Below, in pieces: positions 27,989 through 37,763 of a stretch of 64,000 bases of DNA. The translations under genes and the position numbers were made by a program. Source of the DNA: Sneathiella sedimenti (GTDB lineage: Bacteria; Pseudomonadota; Alphaproteobacteria; Sneathiellales; Sneathiellaceae). Within the stretch, counting starts at the first letter, position 1, and the number at the start of each line of letters is the position of its first letter. The DNA is taken from positions 496,001-560,000 of the forward strand of contig NZ_JAFLNC010000002.1 of assembly GCF_017313765.1 (NCBI RefSeq). Reading direction: 5' to 3'. The notes under the pieces are model-generated. The model had not been told where the DNA came from. It worked only from the letters and a program-made list of their open reading frames with translations, and ran no database searches.

Positions 27989-28426
27989 CTAGCTCTGCTT
28001 TACCTGATCCAATATGTGCGACTGGATAAATTTTTCCGCCGTCACAAAATCAGGGGTCGACATCGCTTCAATCTCCAATGCTTTCACCATTGAGATTGCC
28101 TTGATCAGCTTGATCGTTTTTTCATATGCCGGATCAAAGGTGACGACCGCATAGAAAAAGCGATTGATGCCGTTGGATACGAGCATATCGCCGTAATTGG
28201 ACATGTCGGCCAGGGACAGGATACTTTCCTTGCCCCTGCGATTGTCCAGGATGCAGAAATAATTGCCTGATTTGGTCAGGGCCAGCGTTTCTTCAAAAAC
28301 CGGGCGGCGGCTTTCTCTGTTCAGCGGACCGTCTTGAGTCACGATATGCAGGAACTCTCCACCATATTCCTTTGTCTCATATCGAATATTCGTGAACGAC
28401 CCCGACGCTACTTTACGCCATTTCAT
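27989..28426 (-). CDS. STAS-like/SpoIIAA-like protein of unknown function (paralog 2)
   Basis: A 145-residue paralog of the gene at 27222, same length and same strand. Shared features: SGSFTNIRYET, GEFLHIVTQDGPLNRESRRPVFEETL, YFCILDNRRGKESILS, and a C-terminal helix FVTAEKFIQSHILD. AAGG precedes the ATG by seven bases. Its promoter faces away from the DUF3365-kinase operon at 28663, so the two are divergently arranged across a 236-base gap and could be co-regulated. Confidence 0.78.
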   Translation of the reverse strand: MKWRKVASGSFTNIRYETKEYGGEFLHIVTQDGPLNRESRRPVFEETLALTKSGNYFCILDNRRGKESILSLADMSNYGDMLVSNGINRFFYAVVTFDPAYEKTIKLIKAISMVKALEIEAMSTPDFVTAEKFIQSHILDQVKQS

Positions 28427-28515
28427 ACATCAACCTTCCTACATCTTAAAGATTGCCGCCACCAAGCAACATCGGGCAAAATCAAAGTGATTCCTTGGAC
28501 ATTATGCGAAACTCG

Positions 28516-28549
28516 GAAACGTTTCAAGCATCTCTGCAAAGGGATGCTT
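28516..28549. promoter_or_regulatory. palindrome and adjoining hairpin in the divergent region upstream of the DUF3365 gene
   Basis: GAAACGTTTC (28516-28525) is a perfect 10-base palindrome, followed directly by AAGCATC / GATGCTT (28526-28532 with 28543-28549), a seven-base stem with a ten-base loop. They sit between divergent transcription units (STAS-like 28426 and DUF3365 28663), as expected for an operator or 5'-UTR element. Function is unknown. Confidence 0.35.
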
Positions 28550-28662
28550 TACGGATTGACCGTGAGTTGATAGGCTTTCAACTGTAGAATGCCATGAGTT
28601 GTCCTTTGGCTGTTCGGCAGCCAGCAACCCTCGGCATTGAACTTCAGAATAGGGGAAACAAG

Positions 28663-29424
28663 ATGGCTCAGACGGGACTGCTGAAACTATTGGCGACCCT
28701 GCTATGTACCTTGTCTTTGATCCTGCCGTCCTTGGTGCTCGCCGAGGAGAAAGCCAGCGAGTACGACATTGCGATCGACCTGGCGACCATGCTGCAATCC
28801 GCCCGCTCAATCATTGGCGAGAATCAGGATTTGATTAATGATCCGACGATCGGCGACAAGGGCCTCAGTGCCGACGTCGTGCGGGAACGGGCGCTTGAGA
28901 AGTTCAAGACGGCCAAAGGCGGCGTCGAACCGAATTTAACCGGCGACACCCTGAAAAGCCGGCTGTTGAAGGCACAGGTTGACGCGATCTCCAAGGTTAT
29001 GGAAGAGCATCAGGAGACGATCAACCAGTCCGGTGTTGCCTTCAAGGGGTTTGTGCCGGCAGTTTTCGCCCGCCTTGTGAACGAGGAATTCAAGCGGACA
29101 ATGGGGGAGGAGGCCGAAGTCAAGGTGACCGCACCCCCTGAACTGATCCGCAACCGCAAGGCCCGACCCGATGACTGGGAAATTGGCGCCATTCGCACCC
29201 ATCTTTCGGCGGCAGACTGGGAAAAAGGTGCGATATTCTCCGCCGAGGCGCCAGATAGCGGTCGTCCGGCCTTTCGTGTGCTGGTCCCGGAATATTACGG
29301 CCAGGGATGCCTCGCCTGCCATGGTGAACCGAAAGGGGAGCTGGACGTAACCGGTTATCCAAAGGAGGGCGGTAGTCTTGGCGATCTTGGTGGTGTGATC
29401 AGTGTAACGCTGTTCCGCAATTAA
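28663..29424 (+). CDS. DUF3365 (Tll0287-like) exported haem-binding protein
   Basis: A 253-residue exported protein: signal peptide (about residues 5-24, cleavage near LVLAEE) and a DUF3365/Tll0287-like domain. A c-type haem attachment motif C216-L-A-C219-H220 ([34 protein letters not shown]) sits in the C-terminal third, as in this family, which includes haem-based sensor domains of kinases. I start at the ATG at 28663, where AGGGGAAAC precedes the codon; 23 codons upstream is a non-signal extension. Its gene lies 28 bases before the kinase at 29453, so the exported haem protein is probably the sensory input. Confidence 0.88.
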   Translation: MAQTGLLKLLATLLCTLSLILPSLVLAEEKASEYDIAIDLATMLQSARSIIGENQDLINDPTIGDKGLSADVVRERALEKFKTAKGGVEPNLTGDTLKSRLLKAQVDAISKVMEEHQETINQSGVAFKGFVPAVFARLVNEEFKRTMGEEAEVKVTAPPELIRNRKARPDDWEIGAIRTHLSAADWEKGAIFSAEAPDSGRPAFRVLVPEYYGQGCLACHGEPKGELDVTGYPKEGGSLGDLGGVISVTLFRN

Positions 29425-29452
29425 CACGATTGCGCAGAAGGCGGGGACCTTG

Positions 29453-32221
29453 ATGAGCAACTTATCCATTCTCACCCGGTTGTCGATCCTTAGCGTAGTG
29501 CTTCTTGCGATCCTGATCGGGTCCAACCTGTTTCTTGATAACCGTTTGACGCAAAACGCCCGGACAATCGCCAATGAGGCGGTACTTGTCAGCCGGATAA
29601 CAACGGCCAATGCCGCCAGCAAGTCCTTCGGGGACCTGAAATTCTGGCTTGCCGACCTTGCCGTCAGCCTGCTCACCCTGTCTGAGCGTAACGCGGATGC
29701 GGCGCTGAAGTCCCTGCAGGAAAAACTTGAAGAATTGAAGGTATATGATCCTGATCGGGTGGCCCTGATCGATCAGGAGCTTGGTCTCCTGATGGATGCG
29801 GCGCTCCTCGCCGTTGATGCCTATACGGATGAACGCCGTGTGATCGGCAATTCGCTGATGGCGAAGGCACGGGTGCATATTCAGGCGATTGACGAACAGC
29901 TATCCAGCATTGTCGACGAGCTTGAAGCGGAATCGCGGATGCGCAGCAGCGCCGGCCTTGCCTCGGCGCGTGAGGCCGTCACCCTGTCCCATATCATCAT
30001 AATTGTCGGCGCATTCGTCGGCCTGTTGCTGACAATCCTCGTCCTGCGATCGATCCGCACGCCGCTGTCGCGACTGGTGACCGCCATGCGGTCAATTTCC
30101 AAGGGCGACCTGACAGTCGAGATACCGGCTGCCGGACGAGATGAAATCGGTGAAATGGCGCAGACGCTGGCCCTGTTTCGCGATAGCCTGATCGAGCGGG
30201 ACCGCCTCGCCAAGGAGCGGGAGGAAGCACAGGCCGAAGCCCGCGGCGCGCAGGAAAAGCTGCTTGAGGCGATTGAGGCAGTAACCGATGCCTTCGCCCT
30301 TTACGATGCCGATGACCGGCTTGTCATCGCCAACAGCAAATACCGGGAAATGTATGAACATCTCGGGCTGTCCATCGAGAGGGGGATCAGCTACGAGGAA
30401 ATCATCTCGGCCGCGGTTGAGAAGAAGATGATCGTCGCCGCGCAGGATAATTCGGAGCAATGGCTGAAAGAGCGGATCGTGCGTCACCGGAACCCGACCG
30501 GGCCGTATGAGCATTACCGCGCCGATGGGCGATGGCTTCGCATCAATGAGCAGAAAACGGCGGATGGCGGCATTGTCGGTGTCTTTACCGACATCACCGA
30601 AGCCAAGGCGCGCGAGACGGAACTTGGCGAAATGGTGGACCGGCTGGCCGAGGCGCGCGATGTCGCGATGAAGGCGACCCGGACCAAGAGCCAGTTCCTT
30701 GCCAACATGAGCCATGAACTCCGGACGCCGCTCAACGCGGTGATCGGTATTACCGAAATGCTGGAGGAGGACGCGGTCGAGGAAGGTGATGAAGACCTGA
30801 TCGAGCCATTGCAGCGGATCAGCCGGGCGGGCAAGCATCTTCTCAAGCTGATCAATGACATTCTCGACCTGTCCAAGATCGAGGCCGGGAAGATGGAACT
30901 GCATGTGGAGAGTTTCGATCTGGCGGCCGTGGTCCGCGACTGCGTCGATATGGCCGCGCCGCTTGCAACGCCCAATAACAATAACATTGATGTCAGCCTG
31001 CCCGACGACATGCCGCGGATGACATCCGATGTCACGCGGGTCCGTCAGGTTGTCTTTAACCTGCTCAGCAATGCCTGCAAATTCACGGAGAACGGCACGG
31101 TCGGCATTGCCGTTACCCTCACGGACGAGGATATGATCAAGATCGATGTATCCGATACGGGCATTGGCATGTCGCCCGAACAGCTCGAGCGCCTGTTCAG
31201 CGATTTCTCGCAGGCGGATTCCTCGACCACCCGTAAATATGGCGGCACCGGGCTGGGGCTTGCTATTTCCCAGCGGTTCTGCCGGATGATGGGCGGGGAT
31301 GTCACGGTGGAAAGCACGCCGGGGGAGGGGTCCGTTTTCAAGGTGAGCCTGCCACGGGAAATCCCCTCTGAACCGCAGTTGGGCCCGATGGAGCCAACGT
31401 CAACCACGCGCGATTCCGCAGACGGGAAACCCGGCGAGGCTATGGAATCGGGTGGAAATGTCGTGCTGGTCGTCGATGACGACCCGGTCGCCCGCGATAT
31501 TCTAAGCCGCTTCCTTGAGGCGGAAGGTTATGAGGTGGCGACTGCCATCGACGGGGTGGATGGGCTTGAAAAGGCCCGCGCCCTCCGCCCGGCCGTCATC
31601 ACGCTGGATGTGGTGATGCCGGGGAAAGACGGCTGGACGCTGCTGAAGGAGCTGAAAGATGATCCGGCGCTCAAGGATATCCCGGTTCTGATGGTCTCGA
31701 TCGTTGATGACAAGCATAAAGGCTTTTCGCTGGGGGTTGCCGACTATATGACCAAGCCGGTTGACCGCAAACGCCTGTTGACCCTGCTGGAGCGGTACAA
31801 GCTCAATGGCAGTGGCGGCAATGTCCTCATTGTCGAGGATGACGGCGCCACCCGCCAGCAGATGCGCCGGGTCTTTGTGAGTGAGGGCTGGCGCGTACGC
31901 GAGGCCGTGAACGGCCGGGCCGGCCTGCTGCTGGTCCAGGATGCCATTCCCGACCTGATTCTGCTCGACCTGATCATGCCGGAGATGGACGGCTTTGAAT
32001 TTGTTGATTCCCTGAAAACAATTCCGGAAGGGAAAGGCGTACCGGTTGTGGTGATTACGGGCGCCGATCTCACTGATGACGACCGGAAGCGTCTTAATGG
32101 TGGGGTTGAGCAGATTATCAAGAAATCGGAGGATGGGGCGCCGGCTTTCCTTGAAGAGGTTCGCCGCTATGTTAGTCAGCATCTGTCGGCCCGTACTGCA
32201 ACATCTGGAGAAACAGAATGA
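29453..32221 (+). CDS. hybrid sensor histidine kinase with HAMP, PAS and two receiver domains
   Basis: A 922-residue inner-membrane kinase. Order: membrane helix (about 8-28), a periplasmic helical segment (about 30-180), second helix (about 182-200), HAMP (about 202-255), PAS with a C-terminal PAC (about 270-390), HisKA with phosphoacceptor H421 ([14 protein letters not shown]), HATPase (N box [11 protein letters not shown] boxes DTGIGM and GTGLGLAI), then two tandem receivers with phosphoacceptors D719 and D839. The TTG just before the ATG at 29453 is ignored. Periplasmic input domain is helical and small, so ligand detection may depend on the DUF3365 protein upstream. Overlaps the next gene by four bases. 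Confidence 0.95.
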   Translation: MSNLSILTRLSILSVVLLAILIGSNLFLDNRLTQNARTIANEAVLVSRITTANAASKSFGDLKFWLADLAVSLLTLSERNADAALKSLQEKLEELKVYDPDRVALIDQELGLLMDAALLAVDAYTDERRVIGNSLMAKARVHIQAIDEQLSSIVDELEAESRMRSSAGLASAREAVTLSHIIIIVGAFVGLLLTILVLRSIRTPLSRLVTAMRSISKGDLTVEIPAAGRDEIGEMAQTLALFRDSLIERDRLAKEREEAQAEARGAQEKLLEAIEAVTDAFALYDADDRLVIANSKYREMYEHLGLSIERGISYEEIISAAVEKKMIVAAQDNSEQWLKERIVRHRNPTGPYEHYRADGRWLRINEQKTADGGIVGVFTDITEAKARETELGEMVDRLAEARDVAMKATRTKSQFLANMSHELRTPLNAVIGITEMLEEDAVEEGDEDLIEPLQRISRAGKHLLKLINDILDLSKIEAGKMELHVESFDLAAVVRDCVDMAAPLATPNNNNIDVSLPDDMPRMTSDVTRVRQVVFNLLSNACKFTENGTVGIAVTLTDEDMIKIDVSDTGIGMSPEQLERLFSDFSQADSSTTRKYGGTGLGLAISQRFCRMMGGDVTVESTPGEGSVFKVSLPREIPSEPQLGPMEPTSTTRDSADGKPGEAMESGGNVVLVVDDDPVARDILSRFLEAEGYEVATAIDGVDGLEKARALRPAVITLDVVMPGKDGWTLLKELKDDPALKDIPVLMVSIVDDKHKGFSLGVADYMTKPVDRKRLLTLLERYKLNGSGGNVLIVEDDGATRQQMRRVFVSEGWRVREAVNGRAGLLLVQDAIPDLILLDLIMPEMDGFEFVDSLKTIPEGKGVPVVVITGADLTDDDRKRLNGGVEQIIKKSEDGAPAFLEEVRRYVSQHLSARTATSGETE

Positions 32222-32595
32222 CGAAGATCCTCTATGTCGAAGACAATGAGGACAATATCTACATGTTGTCCCGCCGCCTGAAGCGTAAGGGCTTCGAGGT
32301 GGTGATCGCGGGGGATGGCATCGCCGGGATCGAGGCCGCCCGCCGGGAAAGGCCGTCGCTTATCCTGATGGACCTCAGCCTGCCGAAAATGGACGGCTGG
32401 GAGGCGACGCGACAATTGAAGGCCGCGGAGGAGACCAAAACCATTCCGATAATTGCGTTGTCGGCCCATGCGCTGGAAGGGGAGCGGGAGAAGGCGCTGG
32501 AGGCCGGCTGCAATGATTTCGACACCAAACCCGTTGAATTTGCCCGTCTTATGGAGAAGATCGAGGGCTTTCTGAAGACGGGAGGGACGCCGTGA
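32218..32595 (+). CDS. single-domain response regulator (DivK-like)
   Basis: A 125-residue receiver with no output domain. Acidic pocket at the start ([10 protein letters not shown]), phosphoacceptor D52 in [13 protein letters not shown], Thr/Ser in IALSAHA, and Lys104 region in FDTKPVEF. It overlaps the kinase by ATGA and the cyclase by four bases, so it is part of one tightly coupled operon. As a stand-alone receiver it likely acts as a phosphate relay or sink between the kinase's receivers and the cyclase. Confidence 0.93.
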   Translation: MTKILYVEDNEDNIYMLSRRLKRKGFEVVIAGDGIAGIEAARRERPSLILMDLSLPKMDGWEATRQLKAAEETKTIPIIALSAHALEGEREKALEAGCNDFDTKPVEFARLMEKIEGFLKTGGTP

Positions 32596-33638
32596 ATCTG
32601 GAAGACGCCCGCATCCTGGTCGTCGATGACAACGAGGATAACCGCTTTACCCTGGTAAGGCGGCTCAAAAAGCTCGGCTACCGGGAGCCGGAAATCGCGG
32701 TCAACGGGCGCGATGCGCTGGATAAGTTGGCGGCGCGGCCCTTCGACCTCGTGCTGCTTGATATCATGATGCCCGAAATGGATGGCTATGAGGTGCTGGA
32801 AACGGTCAAGAAGGACATGCGGCTCCGTCATATCCCCATCATCATGATCTCGGCGGCGGACCAGCTCGAAAGTGTTGTTAAATGCATCGAGCTCGGGGCG
32901 GAGGATTTCCTGCCCAAACCGTTTAACGCCACCCTATTGCGCGCGCGCGTCACCGCCTCGCTGGAGAAAAAGGCGCTTCGGGACCAGGAAACGGCATACC
33001 GCGCCCAGATTGTCGCCGAGAAAAAACGTACCGATGACCTGCTGCATGCGATCATCCCGGCACTGGCTGTGCAGGAATTGAAGCAAACCGGCATGGTGCG
33101 CCCCCGCACCTTCAATGCTGTTGGGATACTGTTCTGCGATATCGTCGGCTTTACGGCCTATTGCGACCGTAACTTGCCCGAAACGGTTGTTGCCCATCTG
33201 CAGGCGCTGATCGAGGCGTTTGAGAAGATTGTCGATGCGCACCATATGGAGAAAATCAAGACCATCGGCGACGCCTTCATGGCGACCAGCGGCCTGCTGC
33301 GTCCGGTGGATGCGCCACTCTTGACCGCGGTGCGCTGCGGGCTTGAGATGTCCCGTGCTGCCCGGGAGATGGAGCCGAACTGGGAAGTGCGTATCGGGCT
33401 GCATTTCGGGCCTGTGGTTGCGGGCGTTGTCGGCAAGCAGCAATTCCTGTTCGATGTCTGGGGGGATACCGTGAATATTGCGGCGCGGCTCGTCGAACAT
33501 AGCTCACCCGGTGCAGTTGCCATGACAGCCGCGGCGTGGCAGGAAATCCAGGATGAATGTGAGGCCCGTTCGCTGGGTATCATTGATATCAAGGGCAAAG
33601 GGAAACTTGATCTTGTCGAGGCCTATGCGCTCAGATAA
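32592..33638 (+). CDS. response regulator-class III adenylate cyclase
   Basis: A 348-residue protein with an N-terminal receiver (about 1-120; D57 in LVLLDIMMPEMDG) joined by a coiled linker (about 123-150) to a class III nucleotidyl cyclase. The catalytic residues are visible: metal-binding Asp in FCDIVGFT, adenine-selecting Lys in MEKIKTIGDAFM, Asp in VWGDTVN, and transition-state N and R in NIAARL. The Lys-Asp pair indicates ATP, hence cAMP, as substrate. The GTG start overlaps the previous gene's stop. It is the evident output of this operon: a signal converted into cAMP under phosphorylation control. Confidence 0.94.
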   Translation: MNLEDARILVVDDNEDNRFTLVRRLKKLGYREPEIAVNGRDALDKLAARPFDLVLLDIMMPEMDGYEVLETVKKDMRLRHIPIIMISAADQLESVVKCIELGAEDFLPKPFNATLLRARVTASLEKKALRDQETAYRAQIVAEKKRTDDLLHAIIPALAVQELKQTGMVRPRTFNAVGILFCDIVGFTAYCDRNLPETVVAHLQALIEAFEKIVDAHHMEKIKTIGDAFMATSGLLRPVDAPLLTAVRCGLEMSRAAREMEPNWEVRIGLHFGPVVAGVVGKQQFLFDVWGDTVNIAARLVEHSSPGAVAMTAAAWQEIQDECEARSLGIIDIKGKGKLDLVEAYALR

Positions 33639-33684
33639 GGGGCGGGCAGACTGATTCAGATTTAACGTATAGAAGGATAGCAGA

Positions 33685-34110
33685 ATGCAGAGACGTTTAT
33701 TCTTGAAGGGGTTGGGTCTGGTTGGCGTTGCAACTTCATTGACCAGTCCGGGAATAGCGATGGCGGGCGGCATGCTCGATCCGATGCAGTCAAGGTTCGC
33801 GGGGGCGCTGTTCTACACGATGGACGCGCCGGGACGCTGGGCCGGGAAGGAAGCCGGTCACGTCCCCATGATCGAGCGGAGCGGAAATATGATCGAGGTG
33901 ACAACCGGCCACGAAATGGACGGTTACACCCATTACATCGTCAAGCATATCCTGCTCGATGAAAATCTCGACTTTGTTGCCGAGACGATGTTTAACCCCG
34001 AGACCGACGCACCGATCTCGACTTATGACATCACCGGCATGGCCAATGCCCTTTATGCAGTATCCCTGTGCAACAAGCATGACGCCTGGCTCAACAGGCT
34101 GTCACTTTAA
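33685..34110 (+). CDS. Tat-exported small protein of unknown function
   Basis: A 141-residue protein with a twin-arginine signal: QRRLFLKGLGLVGVATSLTSPGIAMA, cleavage near residue 27. The mature part has paired Trp/Gly positions and an unusual TTGHEMDGYTHYIVKHILLDENLDFV segment. No family recognised. It starts 46 bases after the cyclase stop with a good ribosome site (GAAGGATAGCAGA), so it may be the last gene of the signalling operon. Tat export implies folding or cofactor loading in the cytoplasm, which would fit an exported haem or metal sensor partner; that is inference. Confidence 0.75.
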   Translation: MQRRLFLKGLGLVGVATSLTSPGIAMAGGMLDPMQSRFAGALFYTMDAPGRWAGKEAGHVPMIERSGNMIEVTTGHEMDGYTHYIVKHILLDENLDFVAETMFNPETDAPISTYDITGMANALYAVSLCNKHDAWLNRLSL

Positions 34111-34135
34111 TCGTACAGGCACACTTATTTCCCGT

Positions 34136-34160
34136 ATACTGAGAAATATATTCTCAGTAT
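34136..34160. promoter_or_regulatory. 25-base perfect inverted repeat upstream of the Cys/His-rich peptide (operator or stem-loop)
   Basis: Ten-base arms ATACTGAGAA and TTCTCAGTAT (34136-34145 and 34151-34160) around ATATA, immediately before the ribosome site AGAGG (34161-34165) of the gene at 34171. The position suggests an operator overlapping the promoter/leader or an RNA hairpin controlling translation initiation. Confidence 0.5.
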
Positions 34161-34170
34161 AGAGGTGGGC

Positions 34171-34362
34171 ATGAGAGGGATTTTGATTGTGGCCGTTGGC
34201 CTGTTGTTTTGCGTTCCGGTGGGGGCGGGATATGAGAACACGCCCGGGTTCCCGCATTTTCAGAATGACGTTGTGGAACATGGTGGAGGCTGCCGGAAAA
34301 GCTCCCCGCCGGGCCAATGCTGTCATATGAACCGCAAAACCGGGGTGGTTCACTGCCACTGA
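34171..34362 (+). CDS. small secreted Cys/His-rich protein
   Basis: A 63-residue protein with a signal peptide (residues 1 to about 20, MRGILIVAVGLLFCVPVGAG). The 43-residue mature peptide carries Cys41, Cys50, Cys51 and Cys62 plus His29, His37, His52, His61 and His63, with the pattern GGGCRKSSPPGQCCH...VVHCH. That density of metal- or disulfide-forming residues suggests metal binding or a disulfide-rich fold. The ATG at 34171 is chosen because AGAGG lies five bases upstream; a GTG two codons earlier would sit in that site. Family not recognised. Confidence 0.7.
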   Translation: MRGILIVAVGLLFCVPVGAGYENTPGFPHFQNDVVEHGGGCRKSSPPGQCCHMNRKTGVVHCH

Positions 34363-34527
34363 TCTCTCTGCCGATTTCGGGACAAATTATCGCGCCAACG
34401 GCGTGCGGGAAGGCTGCCCCAAGATTTTGTCCGTTTCCGGTTCAAGAACTGAATTCATGAATGCATCTAATCTGCGTGTTCAAGACTGCTTTCTGGCGCG
34501 GAACGGATCATTGTGAGATAATAGCGC

Positions 34528-36078
34528 ATGTCTGCACAAGAAATTGAACTGAAGCTGACCCTGTCGGAGTCGGATACTCGTGCGCTCGCGACAAGCCCCG
34601 GTTTCGCGGAGTTGGCCGGCGATGGCGCCGTTACGCGCCTGTTGCGGTCCGTCTATTTCGATACGCCCGATGCGGCCCTGGGCCGTGAGAGAATCTCCTT
34701 GCGCATCCGGGACAACGGGGAAGCCCGGGTCCAGACAGTGAAGCTGGATGGCGGGCTCGACAAGGGCCTGTCGCAAACGCTGGAATATGAAAACGAGATT
34801 GCCGCTGAGGTGCCGGACCTTCGCCTGATAACGGATGACAAGGTGAGGGAGCGGATTGAAAAAGCCCTTGCGGGTCAGGTGCCTGTACCGCTTTTTGAAA
34901 CGCGTATCGAGCGCACCGCCGCCCTCATCGACATTGCCGGAGAAGGGACGATCGAGCTGGCGATCGACAGGGGAGATGTCCGTGCCGGGGACAAGAGCGC
35001 GCCGCTCAATGAGGTCGAGCTGGAGCTTAAATCGGGCGCGCCATTTGCCATGCTAAGCGCGGCGGAGAAACTTTTCACTGACGTGGCAGTGACACCGAGC
35101 AAGCTGCACAAGGCGCGGCGCGGATTTGCCCTGATCGGGCTCGCAGAGGCCACGCCACCGCCTGTTCCCGCCCTGTCAAAGAAGACGAGAATAACGCGGA
35201 AGATGACGGGGGTAACGGCGCTGCGGTCCGTCGGAAATGCGGCCGCTGACCAGATCCTGCAAAACTGGGAGTTCGTGCTTGCCGATTCCGAACCGGCGGG
35301 GCCGCATATGCTGCGTGTTGGTCTGCGCCGCCTGCGCACGGCGCTGCATATGTTGAACGCGAAGAAGCTGGGGCCCGAGTTTGTGGCCTTTGAAGAGCTG
35401 GCGCAGCGGTTTGGGGCCACTGTGGGCGAACTCCGCGATGCGGACGTGCTGCTGAGCGATATTTTCCTGCCGGCGGCGCGTCGGCTTGCAGATACGCCCA
35501 AATGCGTCGCGCTTCACGATGCTCTCATTGCGCATAACGCCGGGAAGCGTAAGGCCGTGCGCGATAGCCTGCAAAGCGCCGATTGGACCCGGCTGAAACT
35601 GTACTGCCTGTTCTTTGATCTGCTGGTTGACCGGGCCCTTGCGCGCTCTGGCGCGGAATTTAGGGACCCCGGTGTTCTGGAACATGCGGACAAGGCGCTG
35701 GCGAAGTGCTGGCGCCGGGTAAGCCGCTGGGGCAAGCGGATCGATACGCTGACGGAGGAGGAACGTCACAGCATGCGCAAGAGCCTGAAATCGCTCCGCT
35801 ATGTCACGGAATTTTTCCTGCCGCTATATTCCGCAAAGAAGGCGAAACCGTTCCTGAAAAAGCTAGAACGGCTGCAGGATGTGTTCGGATATCTCAATGA
35901 TGTCACGATGAGCCGGGAACTCCTCGCCATTGTCAGGCACCAACGGGCGGCAGGGCCGGACCTGACACTGGAGGCTTCCGCCATCTGCCACTGGCATCTC
36001 GGTCGGGCTGATATGGCCTGGCAGGACGCCCGGAAATACTGGAAAAAGCTCTCAAAAACCGCCCGCTTCTGGGAGTGA
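34528..36078 (+). CDS. CYTH and CHAD domain protein (triphosphate-tunnel metalloenzyme, inorganic triphosphatase type)
   Basis: A 516-residue protein. The CYTH domain (about 1-200) begins with the tunnel signature EIELKL (E5, E7, K9) and has the expected YFDTPDAALGRERISLRIR and RKRRGFALIGL-type regions. The C-terminal CHAD domain (about 215-515) is histidine- and lysine-rich helical, with LRVGLRRLRTALHMLNAKKLG and ERHSMRKSLKSLRYVTEFFLPLY. CYTH enzymes act on triphosphates or polyphosphate; CHAD binds polyphosphate. It stands alone with no operon partners. Confidence 0.92.
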   Translation: MSAQEIELKLTLSESDTRALATSPGFAELAGDGAVTRLLRSVYFDTPDAALGRERISLRIRDNGEARVQTVKLDGGLDKGLSQTLEYENEIAAEVPDLRLITDDKVRERIEKALAGQVPVPLFETRIERTAALIDIAGEGTIELAIDRGDVRAGDKSAPLNEVELELKSGAPFAMLSAAEKLFTDVAVTPSKLHKARRGFALIGLAEATPPPVPALSKKTRITRKMTGVTALRSVGNAAADQILQNWEFVLADSEPAGPHMLRVGLRRLRTALHMLNAKKLGPEFVAFEELAQRFGATVGELRDADVLLSDIFLPAARRLADTPKCVALHDALIAHNAGKRKAVRDSLQSADWTRLKLYCLFFDLLVDRALARSGAEFRDPGVLEHADKALAKCWRRVSRWGKRIDTLTEEERHSMRKSLKSLRYVTEFFLPLYSAKKAKPFLKKLERLQDVFGYLNDVTMSRELLAIVRHQRAAGPDLTLEASAICHWHLGRADMAWQDARKYWKKLSKTARFWE

Positions 36079-36091
36079 TACAGGCGGCGTC

Positions 36092-37411
36092 TCAGGCGGC
36101 TTTGGGCAGGGTGAAATGAAAGGTCGTTCCCTTTTCCTGCTCACTTTCCACCCGAATGCTGCCCCGGTTCAACTCAATCATCTCCTTACAGAGCGGCAGG
36201 CCGAGACCGGTTCCGATTTCCCCGTCCGTGCCGGGAGTGGTCGTCTTTCTGTCGATTGCGAAGGTATCTTCCAGGATTTCCGCCGGAATCCCGACACCGG
36301 TATCCGTAACCGAGATTTTGACCATATCTCCCTCGCGGTCCGCAGTTATCTCTATGCGGCCGCCGGTAGGGGTGAATTTGATGGCATTTGAAATCAGGTT
36401 GCGAATGACAAGAAGAATCATGTTCCGGTCGGCTTCAACAGTCAGTTTAGGGATTTGACTGGAGAGCGTGATGTTCTTGCTGGCCGCGCAGGAGTTTAAC
36501 AGGGACAGGCTTTCCGTCACCAGATCTGGCAGATGGAGCGGCACAGGCTGCATATCACCCTTTTCCATTTGGAAACGCCCCCATTCAAGGAGGTTTTCAA
36601 GCAGCTCAAAGAGGGTCTTGCTGGAGAGGTTGATCATCGACGCATATTCGACAATCTCTTCCGGTGTCAATTTATCGGCCCGTTTTGCCAGAAAGTCGGA
36701 AAATCCAAGCAGGGAATTGAACGGACTTTTCAAGTCATGGGCGATGATGGAAAAGAAGCGGTCCTTGATCGCGATTTCCCGTGTGAGCTCGCTTTTCAGG
36801 CGGGCTTCATTCTCTGCAAGTTCGACCAGTGCGACGCCCTGCATCTCCAGCCGCTCCTGGGTATCCATCAGTTCCGCGATCTTGCTTTCAAGAATTTCGT
36901 TGTTTTTAAGTGCTTCCTGACGGGCCCGGCGCAGTTCCATTTCGTCAATAACGATACTGGCAAGTTCCTTCAGTAATGTTTCGTGATCATCGCTCAATTC
37001 CCGTGGTTTGCGATCAATGGCGCAGAGCGTGCCAATCTTAAAGCCATCCGGTGTGATGAGGGGCGCACCGGCATAAAAGCGGATAGAGGGATCCCCGGTA
37101 ACCAGCGGGTTATCATGGAATCGGACATCTTCAAGGGCATTCTCTACGACGAGAACCTCTTCATGAAGAATGGCATGGGCACAGAAGGCCATGTCGCGGG
37201 ACGTTTCCCGTACATCGACTCCATAATGTGATTTGAACCATTGGCGATGCTCATCCACCAGGCTCACCAGGGAAATGGGAACGCCGATGGTTTTGGAAAT
37301 TATCCGTGTAATACTGTCGAAACTGGTTTCCTGCGCTGTATCGAGGATATTATACCCTCTCAATCGCTCAAGCCGTTGGTCCTCGTTTTTTGGCAGATTG
37401 GCTATTTCCAT
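36092..37411 (-). CDS. GAF-domain sensor histidine kinase
   Basis: A 439-residue soluble kinase without membrane segments. GAF domain about 25-160 (LVSLVDEHRQWFKSHYGVDVRETSRDMAFCAHAI, FYAGAPLITPDGFKIGTLCAIDR), coiled coil about 160-215, then HisKA with H225 (IIAHDLKSPFNSLLGF) and a HATPase with VIRNLISNAIKFTPTGG, DTGVGIP and GTGLGLPL. It ends 14 bases from the CYTH-CHAD gene on the opposite strand. The GAF domain is of the two-Cys-free type; its ligand is unknown. No response regulator is adjacent. Confidence 0.92.
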   Translation of the reverse strand: MEIANLPKNEDQRLERLRGYNILDTAQETSFDSITRIISKTIGVPISLVSLVDEHRQWFKSHYGVDVRETSRDMAFCAHAILHEEVLVVENALEDVRFHDNPLVTGDPSIRFYAGAPLITPDGFKIGTLCAIDRKPRELSDDHETLLKELASIVIDEMELRRARQEALKNNEILESKIAELMDTQERLEMQGVALVELAENEARLKSELTREIAIKDRFFSIIAHDLKSPFNSLLGFSDFLAKRADKLTPEEIVEYASMINLSSKTLFELLENLLEWGRFQMEKGDMQPVPLHLPDLVTESLSLLNSCAASKNITLSSQIPKLTVEADRNMILLVIRNLISNAIKFTPTGGRIEITADREGDMVKISVTDTGVGIPAEILEDTFAIDRKTTTPGTDGEIGTGLGLPLCKEMIELNRGSIRVESEQEKGTTFHFTLPKAA

Positions 37412-37763
37412 GCAGGCTCCCCAAGCTTATCCTGTGCAAACAGATCATATATGTCCGTTCGTCATAATTTTCCAAGAAAATCCCCGAACAAACTTACGTT
37501 CAACAGGATTAAACACCCACAGATTCTAGGGTTGAAATGGATAATTTTTCGTTAATTAGTTTTATCATGAATTGAGGGCAAACCCAGGTTGTATAAGGTT
37601 TTCGAAGGTCTTTGAGGCCACAAATGGGAGGGTCTATCCCGGCGTCACCTCGCTTCAAAGGTTTGCAGCAGTTTAGGACCGGTTACCTTGGCTTGGACAC
37701 AGCGGTCCGCGCCTAAGATGGCACCCCACATCAGAGTAATTAATTGCCCAACTCTCTCGATTG
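37412..37763. other. 352-base intergenic region, no gene seen
   Basis: Between the GAF kinase promoter and the end of the lipoprotein gene at 37764. AT-rich at 37540-37580 (likely kinase promoter or upstream sequence) and otherwise unremarkable. No convincing gene, hairpin terminator or repeat found. Confidence 0.4.
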
